From Candidatus Methanosuratincola sp. (GTDB lineage: Archaea > Thermoproteota > Methanomethylicia > Methanomethylicales > Methanomethylicaceae): 64,000 bases of DNA. Below, piece after piece: positions 35,872-43,473 of this stretch. How positions within the stretch are numbered: the stretch's first letter is position 1; every line of letters begins with the position of its first letter. A program made the position numbers and the translations under genes. Location of the stretch: positions 62,001 through 126,000 of the forward strand of contig JACIVP010000001.1 in the NCBI GenBank assembly GCA_014361455.1, in the 5' to 3' direction. The notes under the pieces are model-generated. The model searched no databases. It was not told where the DNA came from and saw nothing but the letters and a program-made list of their open reading frames with translations.

Positions 35872-36678
35872 TCAAGGCGAACCGAAGTCTTGGGCAAACT
35901 GGGAGGTGAAAACTGGTCTACACCAGAATATGAACGGAATTCTTGCCTCCACAGTGAGCTCTACCAGGTGCTCCCCTCCGAGCCCCGTCACATCCACTCC
36001 TGGGCCGCTCACAGGAACTTCTATTCCGTCGATGGTGCATCTGACAACTGAGACCTGGATCCATCCGCTTCCCCACCAATCGAAATGGACTACCAGTAGT
36101 TTTGAGGGTTCCGTATAGAGCAGATACCTGTCGCTTATGGGGACTATCCCGACAACGACCGCGTCTGACGGCGGGCAATTCTTGCCTGTGCTGGAAAGCA
36201 TAAGATAGTATGCGTCAATAAAGTCGCCTACATCCAGAGCTAGCTCGTAAACCTCACCGTAGGGGACTTTCTCCAATTCGCTCCAGTGCGCAGCCGAGCA
36301 GGTCTCGTAGACCGCATCAACGAATCTAGTGCTGGTCACTCTGGGTGGCTCGTCCGAAGGGTATACGCAGTTCCTCAGGAAGTGCGTGGAGTTGTCAGGC
36401 AGCCTGACTATCAGGGTCGTCACTGGACCGATCGAGCTCCTGACCCCGGAAACGCTTACCCGCAAGGCAGCAAAATTCAAAGCCCTCTCGAAGAATATGC
36501 CCCAGGGAGCCGGCTCGTACCTACACTCAAGCGACTCTGCCCCAACACACACGACCTCATGTTCAGGCTTCACCATGGCCGACAGTAAAGCAGGAAATGA
36601 AAGCCACGTAACGATGACGAGGCCCCCTGTAACAGCCAAAGCAAGCAAGGCTACACTTCGCTTCCCTTCCAAGTTCAA
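35872..36678 (-). CDS. Membrane-anchored extracellular protein, first gene of the surface operon
   Basis: 268 residues. MNLEGKRSVALLALAVTGGLVIVTWLSF gives a basic N-terminus and one helix, followed by a ~230-residue beta-rich extracellular domain with Cys pairs. There is no recognised family. The start is TTG at 36678 with a TATA box about 23 bases upstream, so the transcript is probably leaderless. It overlaps or abuts the start of the PKD protein (35864) and leads the operon. Confidence 0.65.
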   Translation of the reverse strand: MNLEGKRSVALLALAVTGGLVIVTWLSFPALLSAMVKPEHEVVCVGAESLECRYEPAPWGIFFERALNFAALRVSVSGVRSSIGPVTTLIVRLPDNSTHFLRNCVYPSDEPPRVTSTRFVDAVYETCSAAHWSELEKVPYGEVYELALDVGDFIDAYYLMLSSTGKNCPPSDAVVVGIVPISDRYLLYTEPSKLLVVHFDWWGSGWIQVSVVRCTIDGIEVPVSGPGVDVTGLGGEHLVELTVEARIPFIFWCRPVFTSQFAQDFGSP

Positions 36679-36696
36679 CCCTCAAAATACTGGCAC

Positions 36697-36705
36697 CTAT
36701 ATAAC
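36697..36705 (-). promoter_or_regulatory. TATA box of the surface-protein operon
   Basis: Read on the minus strand, AGTTATATAGG lies 20-27 bases before the TTG start at 36678. It is the only clear promoter before the run of nine minus-strand genes down to 26540. Confidence 0.5.
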
Positions 36706-36842
36706 TGCGCATCCGGTCATTGCTCGCGTAGAGGAAGGCAGTTCGCGGCGGCACTCTTCTGCTGCGCCTTCCATGCAGGTTCCCCTAATTCTTCATTACG
36801 CATTCCGAATTGAATAATAGGGGGCATAACTGATTCGATAGC

Positions 36843-37928
36843 GTGAAAGGCCCCGTCCCTGCGAAATGGTGGAGGCAAGAAGGAGGCGCAGTGAGGTGCC
36901 TTCTCTGCCCCAGAGGATGCTTGATAGAGGAGGGGATGGTGGGCTTCTGTCTGGTCAGGAAGAATGTTGAAAGCCGGCTATTATCGACCAACTATGGCGC
37001 CATTTCAGTCTCTACTGTTGATAATATCGAAAAGAAGCCGATCTTTCACTTCCTTCCCGGGTCGAAGGTATACTCCGTCGGGTCATTCGGCTGCAATCTG
37101 AGATGCATATACTGCCAGAACTACCCGCTCATTGAGGGGGAGTTCGTCGACGCGCCACGTAGAGTCCTCTCCCCTCAGGAGCTTGTTTCAGAGGCGATTT
37201 CACGAGGTGCAGACGGCATTGCCTGGACTTTTAACGAGCCCGTTGTATGGTCAGAGTACGTTGTTGACACCTCGCGCCTCGCCCGCCATGAGGGCCTCTA
37301 CTGCATGCTGAACACGAACGGATACATTGCAGATCTCGCGCGCGGCGAACTCTTGGGGGCTGTGGACGCCATAAAGGTCGATGTGAAGGGATTCACAGAC
37401 CAGTTCTACGAGAAGGTATGCGGAGGGGCTCTGGCGCCTGTCCTCGAAACATGCAAGGCTGCGTCTTGGAATGGGGTTCATGTCGAGATATCCTACCCCG
37501 TGATCAGAGGGATGAACGACAGCCAAGATGAGATCGGGCACTTCTGCGAATGGGTTCGCCTCAACCTCGGTCCAGACACTCCACTCCACTTCATAATGGT
37601 GCATGGCTTCCACCGGCTCTCTGGCCATCCTGAGACCGGGCTGGAGGATCTGGAAAAAATCAGGCTCCTCGGAATCAGGTGCGGCCTCAACTTCGTTTAC
37701 CTCGGCGGAGTGCCTCGCCAGGCGCAGAATACTTACTGCCCCGACTGTGGCGAGTTGCTGATATCGAGAAGAGGCGATGAGGGCGAGCGAGTTTATTTTA
37801 GGGATCAGCAGGTCAGCAGATTCTGTCCGAGCCACTCTGATGTCAAGATCATGCTCAGCGGGCGTTCATGCCCTCGCTGCGGCAGGGAAACCGCTATCAA
37901 GATTCATCCCTGCCAAAAGCCACTATAA
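36843..37928 (+). CDS. amrS: AmmeMemoRadiSam-system radical SAM enzyme (AmrS-like)
   Basis: 361 residues. An N-terminal Cys pair (CLLCPRGC) precedes the radical-SAM motif GCNLRCIYCQNYPL (CxxxCxxC). The segments WTFNEPVVW, DVKGFTDQFY and LGGVPRQAQNTYCPDCG complete the AmrS pattern (formerly called PflX-like). A C-terminal zinc-ribbon-like part (CPDCG, CPRCG) follows. The partner proteins AmmeMemo/AMMECR1 are not in this window. The in vivo reaction of the family is not settled. The start is GTG at 36843. Confidence 0.88.
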   Translation: MKGPVPAKWWRQEGGAVRCLLCPRGCLIEEGMVGFCLVRKNVESRLLSTNYGAISVSTVDNIEKKPIFHFLPGSKVYSVGSFGCNLRCIYCQNYPLIEGEFVDAPRRVLSPQELVSEAISRGADGIAWTFNEPVVWSEYVVDTSRLARHEGLYCMLNTNGYIADLARGELLGAVDAIKVDVKGFTDQFYEKVCGGALAPVLETCKAASWNGVHVEISYPVIRGMNDSQDEIGHFCEWVRLNLGPDTPLHFIMVHGFHRLSGHPETGLEDLEKIRLLGIRCGLNFVYLGGVPRQAQNTYCPDCGELLISRRGDEGERVYFRDQQVSRFCPSHSDVKIMLSGRSCPRCGRETAIKIHPCQKPL

Positions 37929-38056
37929 TTGAAGCATGCAAGTTCTGACCGCGATACGCCCCATGTACCTCATCGGAGGGATGGCCTGCATTCCTTCCGG
38001 TCCGTCTCGCAGACGTGGGATGGGAATCTTGGTCTTCCCAGTGGGACATAGTTAAT

Positions 38057-38067
38057 TTAATATAAAG
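38057..38067 (+). promoter_or_regulatory. TATA box of tRNA-Val
   Basis: TTAATATAAAG lies about 30 bases before the tRNA 5' end, the usual archaeal spacing. Confidence 0.55.
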
Positions 38068-38091
38068 CCGTCTCAAAAATAGTCTGGCACT

Positions 38092-38169
38092 GGGCCGGTC
38101 GTCTAGTTTGGTTAGGATACTGCCCTGACACGGCAGTGGTCACCGGTTCGAGTCCGGTCCGGCCCACCA
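38092..38169 (+). tRNA. tRNA-Val (anticodon GAC), CCA encoded
   Basis: Complete cloverleaf. The acceptor stem GGGCCGG pairs with CCGGCCC, with discriminator A and an encoded CCA. The D-arm follows. The anticodon stem CTGCC/GGCAG encloses CTGACAC with anticodon GAC. The T-arm ACCGG-TTCGAGT-CCGGT is perfect. A long inverted repeat starts at the base after CCA, and an accessory region follows, so this tRNA is a likely integration site. Confidence 0.95.
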
Positions 38170-38393
38170 TAAAGATTCTTTATCATCAGATAAAGAATCT
38201 TTACCAAAAAAAAACGCGTTTTTGATTTAACCGCGAAATTGGGACGGTCCTGCTTTTGCTTGGGGGACGGTCCTAGGCTGAGGGATTTCTGGATCAGTTG
38301 CGATGGGGTCAAGCCCTGGAGCTCTGCTCTACCCATCAGCGCGTTGAAAACTTCCTCCCTCAGCGTTATTGAGCGATATCCCGGCTTCGGCAT
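38112..38393 (-). CDS. Ribbon-helix-helix-like small DNA-binding protein whose frame runs into tRNA-Val
   Basis: 93 codons. The first ~45 residues, MPKPGYRSITLREEVFNALM and onward through LTPSQLIQKSLSL, have the beta strand plus two helices of MetJ/Arc/CopG-type proteins (basic start, alternating strand YRSITLRE). The rest is Lys-rich, then reads through the inverted repeat and the antisense of the tRNA (residues ~77-93), which is unlikely to be native. I infer that the 3' end was replaced by the integration junction. It could repress genes of the integrated region. A related N-terminus occurs at 46816. Confidence 0.6.
   Translation of the reverse strand: MPKPGYRSITLREEVFNALMGRAELQGLTPSQLIQKSLSLGPSPKQKQDRPNFAVKSKTRFFLVKILYLMIKNLYGGPDRTRTGDHCRVRAVS
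38170..38203. repeat. Perfect 15-bp inverted repeat directly after tRNA-Val
   Basis: TAAAGATTCTTTATC, a 4-base ATCA loop, then the exact complement, followed by an A-rich tract. It begins at the base after the tRNA CCA. It could act as a terminator for the tRNA transcript, a recombination site or a binding site for the adjacent RHH protein. Confidence 0.8.
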
Positions 38394-38520
38394 GGCTTAG
38401 TATTTATTTTAACTATCGGTTATCCCTTGCGGTTCACTTTCGCCCATTACCCTCCGGCTATCGGGTTTCCGGAAATTTAAGCCTCCTGGGAGCGGATCAG
38501 CGTAGTGCTGGTGGTTTTCC

Positions 38521-38706
38521 GTGATTGATAAGAATCCGTCTCTTGTGGACTGCAGGGAGGAGCTCTTCAACGGCAGGGTGAGGTGCAGGTACCGCGGATG
38601 CAGGAGGTGGTGCGCGTCCTGGCTTGGGCTAGCCGTACACCTGAGGAAGGGGCACGGGGTGGCCGCCTCGGAGGCCTCGTGGTCGAACCCGGAGGCGCCA
38701 GAATGA
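38521..38706 (+). CDS. Small C2H2 zinc-finger-like protein
   Basis: 61 residues. The core CRYRGC, then WCASWLGLAVHLRKGH fits C-x4-C-x12-H-x4-H, a classic C2H2 zinc finger of the type found in archaeal viruses and plasmids. A degraded homologue (same EEL-NG and SWLGLAVH blocks) lies on the minus strand at 45990-46101. Both copies sit near a tRNA and an RHH-like reading frame. It probably binds DNA, as a small regulator of a mobile element. The GTG at 38521 is the assumed start. Confidence 0.6.
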   Translation: MIDKNPSLVDCREELFNGRVRCRYRGCRRWCASWLGLAVHLRKGHGVAASEASWSNPEAPE

Positions 38707-38743
38707 GCGCGAGGGAGTGCGAGGACGTACTGGAGCTGGGCCC

Positions 38744-38878
38744 CTGCTCAAGATAAAGGGACGCGGATTCACTTTTGTCGGGCCGACGATCTGCTATGCG
38801 TACATACAGGCAGTCGGCATGGTCAACGACCACCTGGTACGGTGCTTCAGGCATGCCGAACTCAAGGATACCAATTGA
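38744..38878 (+). pseudogene. tag: C-terminal fragment of DNA-3-methyladenine glycosylase I
   Basis: The frame reads LLKIKGRGFTFVGPTICYAY, then IQAVGMVNDHLVRCFRHAEL and stops. FVGPTICYA-QAVGMVNDH is diagnostic of the Tag family. The family is ~190 residues; only the last ~44 are here and no N-terminal part is found upstream, where the zinc-finger gene ends. It is a gene remnant. Confidence 0.85.
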
Positions 38879-38961
38879 CGCCCAGTGTCGTGGGGGCGGT
38901 CTGGCATTACAACCGGTTCCTTGAATTAGCCAATCACTCTAAATATTAAGAGATACAAGAG

Positions 38962-39385
38962 ATGGTGATTTTTTCGTACCGTGAAGAACCTTATTCTGAC
39001 ATGAAAGAGCTAGTGAAGAACGACATGATGGCGCAGAATTACGGTATGGAACTGGTAGAGTCCAAGCCTGGATCGTGCAGGGTAGTAGGGATGAAGGTAA
39101 GTAAGGATGGACATGCTCAATGCCTACGGTGCCACCCACGGGTCGGTGATCTACGCGCCCGCTGATGTGGCATTCGCAGCCACGTGCAACTCAGGCGGTG
39201 TCAAGTCTCTTGCGTTGGCAATGAACGTCAACTGCCTGAGACGGGCGCATGAGGGCGAGGTCCTGACCGCGGAAGAGTACGAAGAGAGTGCTGGTAAGAC
39301 CACTGCCGTGCGTCGGATCGAGGTCACGAATGGCGAGGGGAAGCTGGTCGCAGTGGCGGCTGGCCTGGCTTACAGGCAGGGGTAG
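38962..39385 (+). pseudogene. PaaI-type hotdog thioesterase with one-base frameshift
   Basis: The first frame (ATG 38962 or 39001) gives MKELVKNDMMAQNYGMELVE to VSKDG. The next frame gives MLNAYGATHGSVIYAPADVA and continues to the end at 39385. Joined, they form one ~130-residue PaaI-like acyl-CoA thioesterase with the HG(G/S) loop and the following Asp helix. One extra base near 39110 breaks the gene. Confidence 0.8.
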
Positions 39386-39535
39386 CCGTCGGCACCGAAG
39401 GGGCGCTTGCAACCATTCCATGTGACAAGCAATAGCGGTTTTATATGGCTTTTTTCATAATTTATGCGGACATTGTTCCGCTAAGCGTAAGTAAGTTACG
39501 AAGGGGAAGGATGGAAAGCGTATTACTTCAGCATC

Positions 39536-39688
39536 ATGGATTTTGAGAGCGAGATGAAGGATTTCGTGAGGTTCTTGGACAGCATTGATGCATCACAGGA
39601 GGCGGTTGTTGCAATAATACCCAACAGCGGCTTGTCAGGGCAACGGCATTTGTTTACGGTGGGTTTACTGGATGAAGGGCTGCGGTGA
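39536..39688 (+). CDS. Possible 50-residue protein, unknown
   Basis: ATG 39536 gives an acidic, balanced sequence (MDFESEMKDFVRFLDSIDAS and 30 more residues). GGGGAAGG lies about 30 bases upstream, too far for a normal ribosome binding site. Composition is protein-like, but there is no recognised family. It could be a fragment like its neighbours. Confidence 0.25.
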   Translation: MDFESEMKDFVRFLDSIDASQEAVVAIIPNSGLSGQRHLFTVGLLDEGLR

Positions 39689-39908
39689 TAACGAAGAAGC
39701 GCGCCAAAGGTTCCAAGGGGAGCTGCCGTCGTAAGAGGTAAAAAAAGGAGGCGCGATTCATCCATCCGCGCCTTGCGGACTCGGCATTCTCGCGGCTCAA
39801 TAAAAGCGCTAGTGATGCCCGTTCTCCTTTTGAGCATTGTACGATTATTTAAGGGGGCCCCGCATTTTGTGCAGAATTTATTCCCGCCCCTAGCTTCGGC
39901 CCCGCACT

Positions 39909-40586
39909 TTATGCACCGGTTGATCCTCGCTTCTGCTGGAGGCTTGACTTCAACTTCTGGATGCTTGACTTTAACGGACGCGCTGGCTGGAGTGGCTTTC
40001 CGCAGTTAGTGCAGAATTTTGCTCCTTCTGCCAATGTGGCCCCGCATTGACTGCAGATCTCAGGCTTGCCCTGCGCGCTAGGAGTGCTAGCTTCCTGCGG
40101 GGCAACCTTACCGGCGCCGCTCTCAAGCGGGATCGTCGCGAGGAAGCCTTGGATCTGCAGAAAGGCGAGTGCCGTAACGCGATACACGTCTTGGATGCCC
40201 CTCATGAATCTGCCCTTGGTGAGTTCGTCCGAATAGATCTGGTCTGTTATCGAGACCTGTTGTATTACGCCGTCGGATTCCTGTATGTGGAATATCGTTG
40301 GTTGGCTGTACAGGTTGTAGCTCAGATAGGCGATGAACTCCGCCCTCTTCTGCTCATCCATGTCCCTCATCGCGGCTATGAACTCTGGTTCGAGCCTCAC
40401 GCCTGAAGTGACGAACACCTTGTCTGCGCCTACCGGCTGGATGATGCTCATAGAAAAGGAGGTATTTCCAGGAACGTTGACCTTATAATGGAATGCGGCA
40501 TTGCTCTCTTTTACATTCTCCCTGAATATTCCCTCCTCCTTGCACCAGCCAAGAACGATCTCTCCAATCCTTTCTTTGCTCAACAT
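39909..40586 (-). CDS. DUF2299-like protein with C-terminal zinc ribbon
   Basis: 225 residues. The first ~150 (MLSKERIGEIVLGWCKEEGI, FHYKVNVPG, SMSIIQPVGADKV) resemble the DUF2299 fold from memory. A Pro/Ser linker and a zinc ribbon CSQCGATLAEGAKFCTNCG follow. The frame stops with GSTGA, but two bases over it continues as RINRCIKCGAEARGGNKFCT-KCGAPL, a second zinc ribbon (about 39840-39930). A double zinc ribbon is common in this type of protein, so the tail was probably lost by an indel near 39930. The neighbour at 42185 also has a double zinc ribbon. Confidence 0.65.
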   Translation of the reverse strand: MLSKERIGEIVLGWCKEEGIFRENVKESNAAFHYKVNVPGNTSFSMSIIQPVGADKVFVTSGVRLEPEFIAAMRDMDEQKRAEFIAYLSYNLYSQPTIFHIQESDGVIQQVSITDQIYSDELTKGRFMRGIQDVYRVTALAFLQIQGFLATIPLESGAGKVAPQEASTPSAQGKPEICSQCGATLAEGAKFCTNCGKPLQPARPLKSSIQKLKSSLQQKRGSTGA

Positions 40587-40609
40587 GTTTTTTCATGCCT
40601 TCAATCATT

Positions 40610-41800
40610 TTAATAATAACGCCCTTGCGCACGTACACGTGCACGCTCTCTATAGTCCTCCCTCAAATTGGTATTCAATTCAGGTGACGCCCAATCTGGA
40701 AGTATTTTTTGCCCGTCTTGAATGATCTTCATCCCTTTTTGAAGGAAGTTGGTGAATTTTCCAACAATTTTGATGCCCTTCCCTAGGATATGCCTAATGC
40801 CTGCACCAGACACGAATTGCCCCCCGGGAACCAGCTCCGCGCCCAGACCAATTAAGGATGTCCCCCACTCAAACCATGAGAGTTTTTTGCCCTCAAAAAA
40901 ATCCCGTCCAGTCAAGACCTCCTGCAAATCCCTAACATTATTCACGCCGGGAGCAAACATAGTGGCGTAGTCCAAGACAGGCATGCCTGGGTAAGTTTGG
41001 GCAAGTTGCAGGGCGCGATGCGCGCGCGCTATTGATTCAGGCACCTCTGGCTGCTGGAGGGGGGGTAATGTCCCCGGGGCGGGCGGGCTTTGCTGCCAAG
41101 GGCTCCTGTATGGGATGTAAGCATCCTCGCGACCGCGCATGCGCGTAGTCGGCGGCGCCTTAAAATCTACCTCAGGGGGTTTTTGCTGTACGCCGGGAGC
41201 AGGTGGTGCTTTTTGTGCAGGCGGAATGGTATAGGGGGGCGGGGGAGGGGGCGTGTCAGTGGGCAGTATTTGCGGCGGAGGTGACTTGACGTTGACCTTG
41301 GCGCGCTTGGCCTTGAGCACGTATACAGCTATTCCTCCTCCCGCTACCGCAAAGACGCCTACAGCGATTGCCGTCAAATCCAAGGAGGAGCCGGACATCC
41401 GCGTAGCTGTAAATATTACTTTCTCTTGGGGGGTACTTCCCCAAGGTACGCCGTATGCTGTGATCGAGTTGCCATCTGATGACATAACGAGCCTGTAAGA
41501 ATAAATAGTACCAACAGGTACGGGGTATTCTAACAGGTAGAGTTGAAGCGTATTACCTGTGGCGGTCCCTCCGTATTCTCTGCCCAGAAATTCCTCGTCC
41601 CCGTTAATCCAAACAATATAATAGTTATTGCCTTCACCTCTCTCAATTGTCATTATATAGTCTGTGCTTTGCTTCCATGCACCCGACCAATCATAACTGG
41701 ACTGCGCCCAAATAGTTTGCACCGAGAGAGACGACACTAGCGATGCGATCATGATGGCTAAGAGTATCTTGCCAATGAGCCCCTGTTTGCAGGTTTTCAT
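40610..41800 (-). CDS. Membrane protein with proline-rich linker and pre-toxin-TG-like domain
   Basis: 396 residues in four parts. A signal peptide (1-32) leads an extracellular beta domain of ~105 residues. A TM helix lies at about 138-160 and is followed by KAKRAK, which puts the rest in the cytoplasm. Then come a Pro-rich linker (PPPPPPYTIPP) and a C-terminal globular part. There, VLTGRDFFEGKKLSWFEWG and LVPGGQFVSGAG resemble the pre-toxin-TG module (TG-x-D, G-x-K-LSWxE) of polymorphic toxins. About 50 charged residues follow, too few for a known toxin domain. I propose it as a surface-anchored protein of unknown role. Confidence 0.6.
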   Translation of the reverse strand: MKTCKQGLIGKILLAIMIASLVSSLSVQTIWAQSSYDWSGAWKQSTDYIMTIERGEGNNYYIVWINGDEEFLGREYGGTATGNTLQLYLLEYPVPVGTIYSYRLVMSSDGNSITAYGVPWGSTPQEKVIFTATRMSGSSLDLTAIAVGVFAVAGGGIAVYVLKAKRAKVNVKSPPPQILPTDTPPPPPPYTIPPAQKAPPAPGVQQKPPEVDFKAPPTTRMRGREDAYIPYRSPWQQSPPAPGTLPPLQQPEVPESIARAHRALQLAQTYPGMPVLDYATMFAPGVNNVRDLQEVLTGRDFFEGKKLSWFEWGTSLIGLGAELVPGGQFVSGAGIRHILGKGIKIVGKFTNFLQKGMKIIQDGQKILPDWASPELNTNLREDYRERARVRAQGRYY

Positions 41801-42184
41801 AGTTTACTTTCACTTATCCATGACTTTGAGGGGAACTGAATTCTTGCCCAGCCTTCTTTTGGAACACTATGATTTATGTCGTATTTAAAAATAAAAGTTT
41901 TACTGTTGGCAGATGGAAGGAGGTCAGAGACGGGACATAGTTCGGAGGCAAACATGGATATGGGTTTGGTCATGATTGTGTTGACGGAGGGGTGCCCACG
42001 AGCCCTCCTGCGCGGGTGCTTGCGTAGGACTCACTTAGTTACTTTGCCCCTGCCATGCGATGGTGGGCTTTGCCAGAGAATCAAGAACCTCGCCTAGCCT
42101 GCATCGAGCCTACCCATGATATTGTTAAAAAATTGATACGTAAACATTAATCAATCTTTAAGTAGATGCTTTAACACATTAAGT
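41801..42184. other. Intergenic stretch
   Basis: 384 bases. It has AT-rich promoter sequence at both ends: near 41870-41900, and a TATA-like CTTTAAGTAG at 42154-42163, about 27 bases before the next ATG. The short open frame in the middle shows no domain. I see nothing else. Confidence 0.4.
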
Positions 42185-42760
42185 ATGAGGCTGAATGGCT
42201 TGGCGTCAATAGCGCCTGAAGAGGTCGTGATAAAGGAGACTGGAAGGTGGTCGTCAGTTACTTACGTTAAAGGAGCAATGACTAACAGCAGGGGTGCCCT
42301 CATCTTAACGAACAGGCGTCTAGTGTTTACTCCGGGCAAATGGCAACCTACTGATGCTACGATTCTCGTATTGGGAAGGCTTGTGAGCGACCCGGAGACC
42401 GTTCAGATCCCCCTAAACGCGATCACTAGAGTGGAGAAGGGCTTTGGCGAGCACATAGACGTCTACGCGGACAAGAAATATGACTTCAGGGGCATGCGTG
42501 GGGCGGGGGAGTGGGTTTCCGCCATAGAGCAGGCTAGGTCTGGGGCAGGCGCCTACGCTTCGCCTATAGTTGCTCCGAAAACCGGCGTTGCCAGCGCGGG
42601 CATCTGTAGTAGCTGTCGTCAGCCAATTAGACCACAGGACCGGTTCTGTTCGAATTGCGGCGCCGCGATTGAGGCGACGCCTAGGGCATGCCAAAGGTGT
42701 GGTGCCGAGATAGACCCCTCTATGAGGTTCTGTAGCAACTGTGGAACGCCATTGAAGTAA
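42185..42760 (+). CDS. PH/GRAM-like domain protein with two C-terminal zinc ribbons
   Basis: 191 residues. Residues ~10-110 resemble a bacterial/archaeal PH-like domain (GALILTNRRLVFTPGK is the characteristic strand pair; IPLNAITRVEKGF follows). A short linker SGAGAYASP and two zinc ribbons complete it: CSSCRQPI...FCSNCG and CQRCGAEI...FCSNCG. Likely leaderless. Such proteins may sense or tether at membranes, but the function is unknown. A 30-base piece of the linker coding region recurs at 45167-45196. Confidence 0.75.
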   Translation: MRLNGLASIAPEEVVIKETGRWSSVTYVKGAMTNSRGALILTNRRLVFTPGKWQPTDATILVLGRLVSDPETVQIPLNAITRVEKGFGEHIDVYADKKYDFRGMRGAGEWVSAIEQARSGAGAYASPIVAPKTGVASAGICSSCRQPIRPQDRFCSNCGAAIEATPRACQRCGAEIDPSMRFCSNCGTPLK

Positions 42761-42980
42761 TCAGTTCTACAAAGTTCGCCATTTCCACTACAAAAGAATG
42801 CATCATCAAGCACCATTGGGCGTCACCACTTGGCTTTTGTTTACAGTTAACGCAATTAGCAGGATTACAAATACTACACGATCATTTCAAAACTGCTTAC
42901 GCACGCCGCCGGCAGCCTCGTTGGGAGGACCGGGCGGATGGGCTTTCAGCGAGTTTCTTTATCCGCATCACGCAAGAAGA

Positions 42981-43000
42981 CCATCCTACTTGTAGGGTGG
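42981..43000 (+). repeat. IS605-type right-end hairpin (orphan)
   Basis: CCATCCTAC, TT, GTAGGGTGG: nine pairs with one T-G. Preceded by GAAGA and followed by ATGAATT. Same geometry as the hairpins at 26469, 43308 and 47000 but a different stem sequence. Confidence 0.5.
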
Positions 43001-43307
43001 ATGAATTGCGCAAAGCTTTTTAACTTTTTCCATCCATGCTTTGTTTGACGCTTCGGCGTGAGAGGTCTTTCTTTAGGCTATAAATATGCCTTTAGACGGG
43101 GTGCGTCTCGAAGAAACGAGACGTTTGTGACCGAGCCAAAGCTGACATGGTGCTGCAACTGTTCCGTTGGGCTCCTGTGGAGAAAAACGGGCTGCGACAG
43201 TTGTGGCTTGAAAGTAAGTCGGCAACCTTGCAAACTTCTGTAAGCTGTCTGTGTGTGTGTGCGAACCTGCGCCTCTGGCGACAGAGCGCGCCTCTTAGTG
43301 ATGGAAG

Positions 43308-43327
43308 CCACTCAACTCGTTGAGTGG
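43308..43327 (+). repeat. IS605-type right-end hairpin (orphan), same stem family as the tnpB element
   Basis: CCACTCAAC, TC, GTTGAGTGG: a perfect 9-bp stem preceded by GGAAG and followed by AGGAGGTCACA. The left arm is identical to the right end of the tnpB element at 26469-26477, and the right arm carries a compensating base. Confidence 0.65.
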
Positions 43328-43473
43328 AGGAGGTCACATCTCGAATTGTTGAATAAAATCTTGTTTCTAAAGTGTGGAATAGAAAATAGAGCTTAGTAGC
43401 ATACAAAGCCTTACTGAAAAAATAGAATGACTTTCTAATAAAGCTTAAATGCCGTGCCTTGAAAGCGATCAGT

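Larger units (their letters stand above)
42761..43473. other. Gene-free stretch with two transposon right-end scars
   Basis: Over 700 bases with no supported gene. Two hairpins with IS605 right-end layout lie at 42981-43000 and 43308-43327. Just before the second, a short frame contains GCDSCGLKVSRQPC, which may be a shred of a TnpB zinc finger. A TATA-like stretch (AATAAAGCTTAAAT, 43437-43450) serves the next gene. Confidence 0.5.

Noticed and set aside
41876-42097. 73-codon plus-strand open frame in the 41.8-42.2 kb spacer
   Set aside because: No domain, no clear start signal, and Arg/Leu/Cys-rich composition unlike the neighbouring genes.
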